From the NCBI GenBank assembly GCA_012295275.1, contig CM022671.1:21886322-21950321 (forward strand): 64,000 bases of DNA, read 5' to 3'. The notes below the pieces were generated by a model. The model was not told the DNA's origin, ran no database searches, and saw only the letters and a list, made by a program, of their open reading frames with translations. This stretch comes from Chrysomallon squamiferum. Its lineage: Eukaryota > Mollusca > Gastropoda > Neomphalida > Peltospiridae. Each line of letters starts with the position of its first letter. Within the stretch, counting starts at the first letter, position 1. This document shows positions 43,696-54,300 of this stretch, in pieces. Made by a program: the position numbers and the translations under genes.

Positions 43696-46600
43696 ACAGT
43701 TAGAGTTCACTGTGTGTTTCTAAGTGTCAGCGTGACAGGGAAAAGATCAGCAGGAAACAAAGACACACACACAATAAGTTTCTATGGTCTTCATTCAGTG
43801 AACGTTTCATTTCCTGCGACATGCTTCATTTCCATGGCTGGTGTTTTCATTATAAAGAGCACAGAAAAAAAAACCAAAACACAGAACTGTAGCAGATAAT
43901 ATAATAAATGTCGATATCTGAAGGAGTTTGGATTTAGATTAGTAGTGTCGTTGTTGTTGTTGTCAATGATGATGGCAGTTAAATTGGTGGTGGTGGTGTT
44001 GATTATAATAGGGATATGGGGTGATGATGATGATGATTCTGAAAATGATAATACTAGTGTGATAAACACCAATATGATAATGATGTTAGTGGTGATGATT
44101 ATCTTAACGATAGTTGTATTAATGAACGATAACAATCATTATGAGAGAGATAGTAATTTTGATGATAATCTTCATTATGTCAATGATATTAATGGTGATG
44201 ATAATTATAGCATAATGATGTCCATATTGAGACTGACATTAATGATGATCAGGCTGAAAACAATAATGACAATTAATTTAAAATACTAAATTCATGTGTC
44301 TTAGACTTACCTGGATGACCATCTTTATCTCTCTCACACAGCAGTTCTGGCTCAAACAGTAAATTCTGCAACTGAGGGATGATATTTGACTGAAAACACA
44401 AAACATGAGATGAATAAAACAATCATTTGATCCACCTGGACCATCTCTTTCTCACCACGCTTCATAGTTTAATGTTTAAGCCAGTGAATTTTTGCGAATT
44501 AATTATAACCACAAGAGTCATGTCTTGCTTCTTCTTTTTTTTTTTTTTTTTTTTTGGTTTCTACCACATTTCATCTTTTCTCTGACAAATCATCTAACGT
44601 TCTAACATACCAACATAGTCTGGCGTGGACAACACAGATCCAAGAATTGTGTGATCATGAACAAAATGTATGAAAAATTTTGATGAAATTAAGATTGTTT
44701 CAAATACTTGACTGATGGATTATTGACTGATTAATAAGGATAGATGAATGGCAAACTGACTAGTTGACTTAGTGACTGATAATAGCCTGTTTGTTTGAGT
44801 AACTAAGTTTCTGTGTGGAAGTCTAACTGCCATCTATCTATCTATTAGAATGCTGTGTCTATCAGTCTGACTGACCCTGTGCCTGTCTTTTTCAAGTGAC
44901 TGTCTGTTTGAGAGGCTAACTGGCTATTTGTCTGCTTGATTGACTGTTTGATTGACTGATTGTATGTTTTCTTCATTGACTTCTGAGGAAGTCTGTTCTG
45001 ATGGTGAAGTTTTTAAATTTATTTTGTTTCTTTGTTTCTTTGTTTGCTTTTTTTTTTTTTTTTATTTTTATTTATTTAAAAAAAAAAAAAATTTGTTTCA
45101 TTTTAGGATTTTTGTTTTTGTATCTCTTGTTTATTTATTTATGTACAAATTTATTTATTATCTGTCACCTTTCAGCAAGAAGCCTTATTTATTTATTTTT
45201 TTTTTTTTTTTTAATTTATTTATTTATTTATTTTTTATCTAGTTTGTTTATTTTTTTTATTTCTCTTATTCATTTATTTATTTATTTATTTATAATTTGT
45301 CACCTTTCAACCATAGGCTTTAATAAGCATTCTTGCAAGCATGCTCTAACCACTAAGCCACACAAGAACGTAAAAGTTAAATAATGACTATTTATACACA
45401 ACGAGACCACCAAGTCCTACACACATCCATTAACAACTCTTCTTTGTCACCCAAGAAGCCCATTCATCACGAAAAAAGGTGATTTCCCTGACAAACTTGT
45501 TCACTTCTTGACCTGTTATTAGGACTCTTAAAGCTAGAAGTAGTTTTCTGCAGTATCCATTGTAGAGGGGATTTGCTGTGTTAGAGAAATCTATAATCTC
45601 CACTGTAAGGAGTACAGACTGTCAGGTGACTTGCTGTGTCGGATTAGTTGACATGGAGACAGTTTGGTTGTCATGGACACCACTGTTTTGACATGGAATA
45701 GAGATCAGTTGACACTGATACCGCTAAGCTGACAAGGACATTGCAGATCAACTGATATGCATGTATCATCATCACAAGGGAGGTGTTCGTTTCTACATGT
45801 TAATCTTATTTTTGTACGGTGGACTTTGTCCATCTCGTGTCCACGAGAAACTGACCGTGTAATGTTATGTTTGAATAGTGGGTTTTTTTTTTTTTAGTGT
45901 TTTCAGTTAAGCCTGTTATCTGGATGAAATCGTACACAGGAAAAACGATCAGAATGGAATAAGCAGTGTTTGAAGTTTTATTCATTGTAAAATTCTAAAT
46001 ATTTTTTTATTACTTCTTGGCTTTCTTTCTTTCTTTTATTTATTTTTTCTTTAATTTGTTTTTTTTGTTGTTTGATACTGAATATATGAAAATATTTTCA
46101 TCACGAAATTCTAAATATTAAATATATATAAAAGTGTTGTTTGTACTGTAAAATTTGTTTAATTATTTAAATATTGTGAAATATAAATAATATAAAAATT
46201 CAAATTTAAAAATAATATTCTGCATAATTTAAGTGTAATATCACCAGTTTCTGAATATCATTTACTGTATGTCATTAAAGTTAAATTAAAATTAAAATTA
46301 ACACAGAACAAAAAAAAACAAAAAAAATGAAATAAAATTATTTTTTAAAATATGAAGCAAAATTCTGTTATCATCATCACATTTTCTTTTCCTGACCAAA
46401 ACTAACTAAAAAGTGTAAACTAGTTGTGGTTTCAGAAACAAGAAAACCAAAAATAACACTTTAATTTCCTTACTTTAAAAAGATTTCTCAATCAAATCTC
46501 ACATCTTATTTCCTGAAACATAGTTTTCCATTAACCAAAAAAAAAAAAAAAAAAAAAAAAAACCACACTTTCCAATTTAAATATTTTGCTTTGATCTTCA

Positions 46601-46881
46601 AAAGAAACAAAAAAAACAAAATAAACACACAAAAAAACCAACAAGAAAACATCAGCACTCCCTTAGTACAAATGATTAATATTAAAATAAACCCATTATT
46701 TGTACATTTGAAAAAAATTTTGAGTCACATTTAATAATGTAATTATCACTTAATAGTTCTCTTATTAACCTTCAGTACCTCCCTCCCACCACTTGGAGTT
46801 TATACATAGATAGACATAACAGTGATACATTTTGTACATGTATCAGTACATTGAAGTGTAGATGTATACTCACGTATCTGT

Positions 46882-46935
<54 letters not shown>

Positions 46936-47982
46936 TTACCTATTAACATAGAGATGAATGAATCAGAGAAAAACACAATCCCAACTATAAATAATAACAT
47001 TTGATTATGAGTAATAAAATACAGATATCATACACCGTCAGTACAAATGTTGTGTCTGTATTCATGTCTGTGATGCTTCCATAGTTTTTGTATGTTCATA
47101 TATGTGTCTGTCGTCTGTCTGTCTGTCTGTCTGTCTGACTGTCTGTCTGTCTGGGTGTCTGGATTTACCTTTTGAAAGTTCTGTGATGAACTTGATGCTG
47201 AGTTCTGATGACAAGGCTCTGAAGATTGGCTGCTAAGACAGATTAAAACTGTCCACGATTTCCTCCCTTTGTCTTCAGATATGGACTGTACTGTCCTGCT
47301 CAACAGTCCAGAATCTTAAAAAAAAAAAAAAAAAAAAAAAGATATCTTCTGTTCAACTAGTTTTAAAGAAAAGCTTGTTAGTTATTAAATGAGATTTTTA
47401 TGGCTTTTCTGCATAAAGAGATGGTAAAAAAAAAAGGACTAAATATGTTTTGAGTGTGTCTCTCTGTCTGTGTGTCTGTGTGTTTGTATGTGTATGTGTG
47501 TATCATCACAAGAGAAGGACATGTGAACAAATATAAAAATAGAAATAAAATATTTATACCATTATTAAAAACAACTATGTTCTATTTTAACTTCTGAAAT
47601 TTGTTTGTTTTATAATTCAGTTTGTTTTTATGAGTACCAGGTATTTATTTTTATTATCTATTCAATTATTTTTATTTTTTTAGTTATTTTGTGCCACAAT
47701 CTTTTTGGAAAATCAGAAATCAAAATCTTTATAAAATAAAACATTGTCGTAATTGTTTTAAAGATTTGACTAAAACCATCCACAAACTACAACAGGTCAT
47801 TTTTTTTTTTTTACTATATGACCATGACACTCACCTGATCTGACCTTGAACTTGACCTCAGCTCCAAGCTGTCTGAAAGCTGACTCTATGAGGGGAACTT
47901 CATGTTTGATGGCAGACAGAGACCCTTCAACCAGAACAACAACAGGAAATTTTGTCTTATGTGGCAGTGATTCATCCTCCAA
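31188..47982 (-). CDS. CPED1: Cadherin-like and PC-esterase domain-containing protein 1 (CPED1), 5'-incomplete
   Basis: Twenty-one exons in coding order: 47982-47835, 47314-47169, 44389-44311, 43054-42880, 42185-42011, 40119-39962, 39423-39351, 39037-38876, 38164-38060, 37421-37204, 36723-36662, 36372-36343, 35956-35767, 35524-35344, 34963-34837, 34464-34328, 33831-33611, 33070-32969, 32417-32330, 31925-31779 and 31346-31188. All borders are AG/GT and in phase, and they sum to 960 aa plus stop against about 1,026 aa in human CPED1. What is missing is the N-terminal signal-anchor part; the first exon found opens in phase 0 without an ATG. Recognised blocks in order are SWTVLICLSSQ, HVLVMSLSPLRLYLH, CFQLLEVTMVFNKTFHPFLL, a cadherin-like beta-sandwich and a PC-esterase fold with GDSTNRG. 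The family is thought to act in the secretory pathway; its substrate is unknown to me. Introns are packed with minisatellites. Confidence 0.93.
31390..31720. repeat. ~72-bp minisatellite in the last CPED1 intron
   Basis: The unit starts CTGAAAAATAAAATATTTAA and continues with AATCCAAATATGGAT and AATAAAGTTAA-like blocks. Copies start at about 31424, 31496, 31564 and 31639, with partial units before (31390) and after (31707). The array fills most of the intron between 31347 and 31778. Confidence 0.85.
32500..32625. repeat. Poly-T tract plus (GT)n run
   Basis: T-rich tract at 32502-32562 followed by GT repeats at 32572-32618, in a CPED1 intron. Confidence 0.9.
34160..34225. repeat. (TA)n(GT)n(TA)n compound repeat
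   Basis: Alternating purine-pyrimidine tract in a CPED1 intron, a candidate for Z-form or cruciform structure. Confidence 0.85.
35344..35956 (-). CDS. CPED1: CPED1 cadherin-like beta-sandwich exons
   Basis: Exons 35956-35767 and 35524-35344 encode about 122 residues. Typical strands of the cadherin-like family are PYLQKLYINPVSAFSPEFSP, YHTTVDYDVLHITVWALA, NFTVGIGENRISVVVVDMS and TYTLIVHR, the usual closing strand. The domain is expected to be lumenal or extracellular. Confidence 0.88.
36343..40119 (-). CDS. CPED1: CPED1 central region exons (7 exons)
   Basis: Exons 40119-39962, 39423-39351, 39037-38876, 38164-38060, 37421-37204, 36723-36662 and 36372-36343. They carry VTIQDLQQLVTDTKGQDVSA, CQSCFQLLEVTMVFNKTFHP, ASLNEYVVRQRILEDLAVML, CLSNDQLMYSLDNRREFF, LLQTMYPVSRGV and VPNINSSKIQSLSHIL. 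One exon is only 30 nt (AGQAKIQCDK). The region has no named domain that I recognise but is collinear with vertebrate CPED1. Confidence 0.85.
36558..36640. repeat. (AAT)n microsatellite
   Basis: Long AAT run directly downstream of a CPED1 exon, within 22 bp of its donor side. Confidence 0.9.
37430..37945. repeat. Degenerate AAT/AAC/GAT triplet region with internal 107-bp duplication
   Basis: Triplet-rich sequence in the CPED1 intron 37422-38059. Within it GAACAACAACAATAGTATTA, TTAGCA and GCAATAGTTAATAATA-type sequence occurs at about 37479 and again at about 37586, differing mainly at one position (AGCAAC or AGCAGC). Confidence 0.85.
38302..38366 (-). pseudogene. Decayed partial copy of the CPED1 exon at 42011-42185
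   Basis: On the reverse strand this stretch opens with GTAATGTCACTGTCACCCCT, identical to the 3' part of the coding exon that encodes LVMSLSPLRLYL (reverse of 42094-42075). It continues with CTTGTA, CTTCACCC, GAGGG, GGCCTGGG and a TATATA end in the same order. It carries a 2-bp insertion and a 1-bp loss relative to the exon, has a stop just after (VMSLSPLGLYIFTLRAGLGG then V-stop) and lacks the exon's first half. It sits in a later intron of the same gene and strand. I read it as a local duplicate or retro-copied fragment that decayed. Confidence 0.7.
38369..38670. repeat. ~22-30-bp minisatellite (AGTAATAAAATCTATTTTAC)
   Basis: About twelve degenerate copies of ACATAGTAATAAAATCTATT with length variation follow directly after the exon relic in a CPED1 intron. 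The AATAAA hexamers are on the antisense strand relative to CPED1. Confidence 0.85.
40303..40402. repeat. TA/CA/TG fold-back repeat
   Basis: A TA run and CA run (40303-40342) face a TG run (40384-40401) across a spacer containing CATGTATAC and ACATGTATG, so the transcript could form a long hairpin. Located in the CPED1 intron 40120-42010. Confidence 0.65.
40573..40662. repeat. (ATT)n microsatellite
   Basis: ATT run with one interruption, followed by degenerate ATC/ATT triplets to 40760. Confidence 0.9.
42011..47982 (-). CDS. CPED1: CPED1 N-terminal region exons (5 exons)
   Basis: Exons 47982-47835, 47314-47169, 44389-44311, 43054-42880 and 42185-42011. Markers are FPVVVLVEGSLSAIKHEVPL, LLSRTVQSISEDKGRKSWTV, LFEPELLCERDKDG, CGNHTMWVLQAGEHG and PLVVQLHVLVMSLSPLRLYL. 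The last exon could be read with early donors (GTACTT or GTAATG). The longer form ending at GTGATG is preferred because it keeps the conserved LVMSLSPLR block and joins the next exon in phase 0. Confidence 0.85.
43103..43200. repeat. (TTTA)n / (TTCA)n tetranucleotide array
   Basis: TTTA units with TTTG interruptions grading into TTCA units, in the CPED1 intron 43055-44310. Confidence 0.9.
43644..43693. repeat. (CA)n microsatellite
   Basis: Nearly pure CA run in the CPED1 intron 43055-44310. Confidence 0.9.
45290..45372 (-). mobile_element. tRNA-derived SINE fragment or tRNA pseudogene
   Basis: On the reverse strand the sequence reads GTGTGGCTTAGTGGTTAGAG, then CATGCTTGCAAGAATGC, and about 45 bp on GGTTGAAAGGTGACA. 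TGGCTTAGTGG fits the tRNA A-box consensus and GGTTGAAAGGT is a degraded B-box at the normal spacing. The last block (TGTCACCTTTCA on the plus strand) is repeated at about 45162-45173. The anticodon region cannot be folded with confidence, so a SINE head is more likely than a functional tRNA. It lies in the CPED1 intron 44390-47168. Confidence 0.5.
45647..45760. repeat. Short degenerate repeat of TTGACATGGA units
   Basis: GTTGACATGGA, GGTTGTCATGGA, GTTTTGACATGGA, AGTTGACACTGA, GCTGACAAGGA and ATCAACTGATATG follow one another about 20 bp apart. It lies in a mostly non-repetitive part of the CPED1 intron (45400-45870). Confidence 0.6.
46886..46934. repeat. (CA)n microsatellite
   Basis: Nearly pure CA run in the CPED1 intron 44390-47168. 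Confidence 0.9.
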
Positions 47983-48014
47983 CTGAAAATATCAAAACAT
48001 TGAATCTTAATATT

Positions 48015-48018
48015 TATA

Positions 48019-48057
<39 letters not shown>

Positions 48058-48115
48058 ATATTAAATAAATAAGTATTAAATAAATAATTAAATATTTTAA
48101 TAAATAAATAAATAA
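48015..48115. repeat. (AAAT)n array next to the CPED1 exon
   Basis: AAAT tetranucleotides, partly interrupted, upstream of the most 5' recognised CPED1 exon. Confidence 0.9.
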
Positions 48116-48879
48116 AAAGTTTACCAGAATTTTTCAGAATCGTATTTCTAATAATTTTTCCCATTCCAACAGATGTCTCACCAATGGTTTATTAAAAGTC
48201 ATAGTATTCTCGTTCCATAGTTTTTGTGAAGATGCATATTAAAAATATTTTGCTGCTAATAATTAAGAACAACATACTGAGGGGTAGGAGTACAGCATTT
48301 TTCATATCATTTTTCTACACAACCTATGAAACTGGGCATGCAGTAATCACAAACATGAGAAATCATTCATTCATTTATTTATTCAGAAACACTGAATTCA
48401 ATATTTCAGATCAAGTGAAACATTTTGTAATTAATATATATATATATTTTTAGATCAGTATTGCAGAATCCAATAACAATAAGAAATACCAGTGACTTGG
48501 TATTTGGTAATACTTTACTATTAGTAAAAGAAAGAAAAAAAAAAAAAACACATTTTTTTTTTTTTTTTTTTTTTTGGATCAGTTAAAGAAGAAAATCTTA
48601 TTTTGGTTGGACATTATTAAGCTGTTATGTAACAGTCTCACATGAATAATGAAGGTTCTATGGCTCAAGAAATATCTTTGTTAGAAAAAAAAAAAAAAAC
48701 TCCTCTCAGAAAACATGCATACTTTTTTTCAGTGACAGAAATAACTTTCTTGAAACTTTAACGAGAAATCTGAATCTGAAACCAACTGTGAAACAATGCC
48801 ATGTTCTGTGTGTCTGAGTGAATGAATAAAAACATTACTGCATGTTTGTGTAAGCAAACAAATGTGAGAAATGATTGGG

Positions 48880-49260
48880 ATGGAGATCAGAAAAATAAAT
48901 GAGTTGGTGAATGAGATAATAAATGAGTGAGAGAGAGTGAGCTAATGTGTGAATGAATAATCACTGAAGTAGTAAATAAATAAATGAATGAATCATTGAA
49001 GTAGTAAATAAATAAATGAATGAATGACTGAATGAGTTATTGAGGTAGTGAATAAACAAGCTGAATAAAGAAATGAGTTACTGAGGTAGTGAATAAACAA
49101 GCTGAATAAAGAAATGAGTTACTGATGAATGAATAAATGAATGAATGAATGAAGTGGTAGTACTGAATAAATTACTGAATGAATGAAGTGGTAGTACTGA
49201 ATAAATTACTGAATGAATGAATAAATGAATAAGAAAGCAAAATAGGTACTGAAGAAATGA
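48880..49260. repeat. Higher-order GAAT/AAAT minisatellite
   Basis: Tetranucleotide-like GAAT/AAAT sequence holding nested duplications: GAGGTAGTGAATAAACAAGC with AATAAAGAAATGAGTTACT occurs twice about 42 bp apart (near 49039 and 49082), and GAATGAAGTGGTAGTACTGA with ATAAATTACT occurs twice about 36 bp apart (near 49150 and 49185). Confidence 0.8.
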
Positions 49261-49392
49261 AAAGGTAAATGAAACTAATATGTGAATGAATCAATGAATA
49301 TGTTGTTGTGTGTTTGAATAACTGAATAACTGAGATGATAAAGTGAGTGCATGAGTATGTGAAAATGTTAATAGCTAGATAATAGGAAGATA

Positions 49393-49393
<1 letters not shown>

Positions 49394-49444
<51 letters not shown>

Positions 49445-49446
49445 GC
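49394..49446. repeat. (GT)n microsatellite
   Basis: About 25 GT units ending in GC-rich variants. Confidence 0.9.
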
Positions 49447-50596
49447 GCATATCTCTATCTGTTTCTTTAACAGCCATATCTTCAGAAATTCGGTTAATTA
49501 CAACTTCTTATGCATGTTTGGAATGTACATAAAACAAATTATGATATATACTGTGATAAAATTAAAGGTGTGTTCACTAAACATACGCAATGCAGCATAA
49601 TTTGAAAAATAGCATTTTATGGTGTTGAGATGTAAGATTGGATGTAAAGTAAACATGGTTACTTGACATCACAGATAACATACAAGTGTTATGTTACCAG
49701 TGTGTGAAGTGCCAGATCTAAGTCAGCAATAATTTGAGATTAAATTTTAACTTTAATTAAAAGTCTTCTAGCAAGATATTTTTAAAGATTATTTTTATAT
49801 ATTTATTTGTGGGTTGTTTTGTTGTTGTTTTTTTTTTTTTTTTTTTTTGTTTTTATTTTGTTTTGCTTATTTATTTGTTTTTAAGCTTTTTATTTGTTTA
49901 TTTGCCAGTTTATTTTCTTAATTTATACATTTACTATTTATTTTATTTTTCATTCATTTATTCATCCATTTTAGCATTGCAATTTACTTATTTATTGTAT
50001 TTTTTCTTTTATTCTTTCTTTCTTTCCTTATTTATTGATTCGTTCATTTATTTATTATTTAAATTTCATTTCATTATGAACACCACTTAAAAAAAAAAAA
50101 AAAAAAAACATTCATGATTAATAACTGTATTCTAACTTGCTTTTAGAAGAACAAAATAATTAAAAAAATATAAATGTATAGTTAAAAAGAATTAAATTTT
50201 AATTATTAACAGTAGTTAACTTGATCTACTATCTAAACTAAATCTTACCACTAAAAGAATTCACAGACCACAACATAAAATATTCTGCAGATAATGAAAA
50301 TCATGTAACTCTTTTAAAAATCTTGCTTGGTTACTTTTAATTAAATTTCAATTATTAATCATAATTCTGTTTCTCAATTATGTTATCTACAGTACTTAGT
50401 TACTGGATATCTGCATAAAAAACAAGATATTTAGACTGTTTTAATGGGTCTACTGACATTTGTACTTGTAATTAAATATTGAATTAGTAAAAAAAATAAT
50501 TTTAAAATTCATTTAGATATATTGATTTTGTTATATTCTAAAAAAAACAATTATGTTATTAGCAAAAATATGCAATATTCTGGAAATATAAAAATA

Positions 50597-50760
50597 TGTA
50601 CACACACAGACATACAAAACACACATGAAGACATACACACATACACACATAGACAGACACAAATGGATGGACAGATAGAAGATAAACATGCGTGTATGTC
50701 TGTGTGTGTGTATGTGCATGTATTATGTGTGTGTCAATTACAAACATGTGTGTGTATATG
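50597..50760. repeat. CA-rich / TG-rich fold-back
   Basis: A CACA/CATACA stretch (50597-50660) is followed by a TGTG/TATG stretch (50690-50758), giving an imperfect inverted repeat with a loop near 50670. A similar arrangement is at 56426-56510. Confidence 0.6.
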
Positions 50761-51526
50761 ATATTATTAATGTGTATTTATATGTACATGCATATGTAAG
50801 TATGAATGTACCTGCCTATCAATACACTCCTTTCACTGCACATAATTAGTCATAAACAAATTCTTCTTACTTTAAATAATTTCTTTCTCTCACACACCAA
50901 ATCTACATACTTACAGCAGAAAGTGAGCAAAAAATATAAAATATATTTTTCAGGGTTATATATATATATAAAAAAAAAAACCTAAAATCAGAACTGTTAT
51001 ACTACCATGCAGTAGAATAACACAGGTAATGGGGGAAAAAACAATAGCCTAACTGTTACAGGTTTGTAACAGGAGGAGTAACACAAAACCAAATTAAAAC
51101 TCGGACACACTGCATAATAAAACATTTCTTACTGGCTGAGCAGAAAAACAAGACAAAACAGCAAAGTTCAAAGCAGATCTTGTTCACTAATTAGAATTTA
51201 TGGCTGTATTAAATCAACAGACTGAGATCGGTGTATAACTGTTATCCCAGAAAAGCAAATCACACACATACACATCATATGGTAAAAACTTCTCTTTTTT
51301 TTTTTAGCACATCTTGACTTAGTTAATGTAATTAATTGAAAACAGCGTGATGCTGTCGATGAAAAAATCTGATAACATTTTTGACATGCAGTTGTATCAG
51401 ATTGTACTGTGATGGTGTGTATATCCAGTGGGGGATGCAGTCAGCACTGTCTCCCCCACTGCATTTATTTCCAGCTGATGAGTGGTTTTTTATTATATAA
51501 TTATAATTATTATTACTATAATTATA

Positions 51527-51562
<36 letters not shown>

Positions 51563-51875
51563 GCTATTATTTTTTTTTTAATTATTATTATTATTGCTAT
51601 TATTGTAAACATGATATATGAATATTATTTAAATAACTTTAGGGCAGCCATAAATGACATGAAATAAAATAAAATACATGTAATAAATAAATAATAATAC
51701 TATAAAAGTAATGTGATAAAAAAAAGATAAGTAAATAAACAGCCAGTAATAAGTAAATAATAAAGTAAAAATATCAAACAAAACCATTTTTAAAGAATTT
51801 CAGGCCAGTTTCAGTAAACAAAAAAGCAATAAATAATAATAATAAATAAATAAATAAATAAAAATAAATAAATAC

Positions 51876-51913
<38 letters not shown>

Positions 51914-52676
51914 ATACAAATATAGACATGAATAAGAACATTCTTGAAGATATTATATCTTATCATTTAAAAAAAAAAAAAATGTTTATTTAATGTGTTT
52001 TTAATAGCCTTCACCTATGCAATAAACTGATAAAATGAATTTAAATTTTTTAAATACCATGAAATAAAAAACATTTTGTTTACTGTTAAAAATGACAGCT
52101 ATATCTTTAAAATCATTAATGTTTATCTACTAATCTGTTTCAAATAAAATGCAGATAAAATTTGATTTATTTCTTTATTTTTATTTATTTATTTATTTTA
52201 TTTTATTTTATTTTAAACCAGATTTATTATTATTACATGTATTATTATTTACATTTCTAATACCAATTAAGATATTTTGTCCTCCCCACAAATTTTCAAA
52301 ATTTTCAATTTTAACTGTTTCTCAGGTTATATATCTGTATTTATTTGAAATACAGCAGTTATTTAATGAGGAAATAAAGCTCTGTATCAGTCTTAGCTTT
52401 ACCAAACAAATGATAACAGATTCTGTAAACTGAGATCACTTACAACATATATCTGTACACAAATAAATAAATAAATAAATATAATTTCCAGTTTAAAAAA
52501 TCAAAAAAAAAAAAAAAAACAAGTTAAAATCTTTAAAATCTTTTTATCATGTTTAATGTTAATAGTATTTATTTATTTATTTATTTATTTATTAACCACT
52601 AACTTCTAACTGCAGCTGTCAGTGGAGAGGAACAGGTGTGGAAGATTATTAAATTGAATGAGGTAATTTTATTAAC

Positions 52677-52807
52677 CGTGTAATATTTCATAACTTCTAA
52701 GTGAAAGTTTCCTCTCAGTGTTTCACTTTGTAGTACAAGCAGACTCTCTCTGATGTCGTAACTTGTAGAACAGCTGATAACTTTGTTCCAATTTGTAGTA
52801 TTACGTA
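52677..52807 (-). CDS. Possible further upstream CPED1 exon
   Basis: On the reverse strand a good acceptor (TTTCTTTCACGCAG) opens 43 stop-free non-repetitive codons, RNTTNWNKVISCSTSYDIRE then SLLVLQSETLRGNFHLEVMK then YYT. It ends at a weak donor (GTTAAT) in phase 0, which would join the first sure CPED1 exon at 47982 in phase. I do not recognise the peptide, and N-termini of this family vary. The weak donor and lack of a clear match keep this tentative. Confidence 0.33.
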
Positions 52808-52842
52808 CTGCGTGAAAGAAAAACAAAGAGTTTATTTTATGT

Positions 52843-52847
<5 letters not shown>

Positions 52848-52920
<73 letters not shown>
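52848..52920. repeat. (TC)n microsatellite
   Basis: About 36 TC units, 40 bp upstream (on the reverse strand) of the possible CPED1 exon at 52677-52807. Confidence 0.95.
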
Positions 52921-52923
<3 letters not shown>

Positions 52924-53599
52924 AGATATGGGTGTGTTTTGTTTCAACTCCAAATCTGTTATGTAATGATTAATCTAAATACTTTCATAATAACATCACA
53001 GAAGAAAACACATAGCAACAAAAACAACAACAACAACTACAATAATAATAATAATTACAACAGCTATTCGGAAATAATGTTAAAATTATTATTATTATTA
53101 TTATTATTATCATTATTACTGTTGTTGTTGTTGTTGTTGTTATCATTATCATCATAATCATTAATACTATTGATGAAAAGTGATATAAAAATAATGACAA
53201 AAACAAAGACAAAAACAACAACAACAAATATAAATTCAATTATAAAAATTAACTCCTACCAGCACATAATTATAACTGACCACACACACTTGTGGTCAAG
53301 CAATGCCCCCCCCCCCCGGCCTCTGAATGACCATCTACCAGGGAAACAAAGCAATGGTGGGATCAGCTGTAAGTGAAGTGACAGCAGAGAGTGGAAGCTG
53401 ACCAGCAGCCATGTCAAATATGTGTTGAAGTATTGTTTGGAATTCAGATATTATTCAAGTTGTCAGATCATAATGTTTCAGTGTGTGTGATCACAGACAG
53501 ACAGACAGAAGATAAAGTGATGTCAAATGAAATAGAATGAGTTTTCATTCATGAGTCTGTTATCAGTGCTGGCTGGTCTAGCTAGCAAAGCACTTAGCC

Positions 53600-53880
53600 A
53601 GATCTGAAATGATGTGTGAAAAAGGGAGCATGTGTAGCAAATGGGATGTTTCAGTCAAATGGAATGTATGAAAAATGGGATGTGTTTATCAGACAGAATG
53701 TATGACAAGTGGGGATATCTGTATCAAAAGGGATGTATGAAAATTTGGTGTGTGTGTGTGTGTATCAAGTCAAATGTTTGTATTACAAGGGGGAGAGATG
53801 TACAACAGATGGGATGTGTGACAAATGGGGAGTGTAACAAGTGGGAGATGTAATAAATGGGATGTTTGACAAATGGCTGG
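53600..53880. repeat. Degenerate minisatellite (ACAAATGGGATGTRTG)
   Basis: Units such as AAATGGGATGTTTCAGTC, AAATGGGATGTGTTTATC, ACAAGTGGGGATATCTGTATC, ACAGATGGGATGTGTG and ACAAATGGGGAGTGTA repeat irregularly every 16-35 bp, with a short GT run inside. Confidence 0.75.
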
Positions 53881-53964
53881 TTACCTAAGAAATTTAAAAC
53901 AGAGGTTTTGCAATTATGTATAGCAAAATTTTAACCTGTAAGTCAGTCCAACTCATTGTCAGCA

Positions 53965-54300
53965 TATAACTACAATTACTACTACAACTACAACAACAAC
54001 TATTACTACTATTACCATTATTTCTGCTACTGCTACTACTGCTGTTACTTCTTTTACAACTACTACTACTTCTATTGTCACTGCTATTGCTAATACTATT
54101 ACTATTGTTACTACAACTACTGCCATTATTACTACAACCACTACCACTACCATTACCACTACTACTGCTACTGCTGTTACTACTACTTTCATTATTACTA
54201 TTACTACAACTACTTCTATTACTACAACTACTACTGTTACTATTATACTACTATTACTACAACTACTACCACTACTGTTACAACAATAGCAGCTACTACC
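53965..54300. repeat. Degenerate (ACT)n trinucleotide region
   Basis: ACT/ACA/GCT/ATT triplets for over 300 bp. Long open frames on both strands here are repeat translations. Confidence 0.9.
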
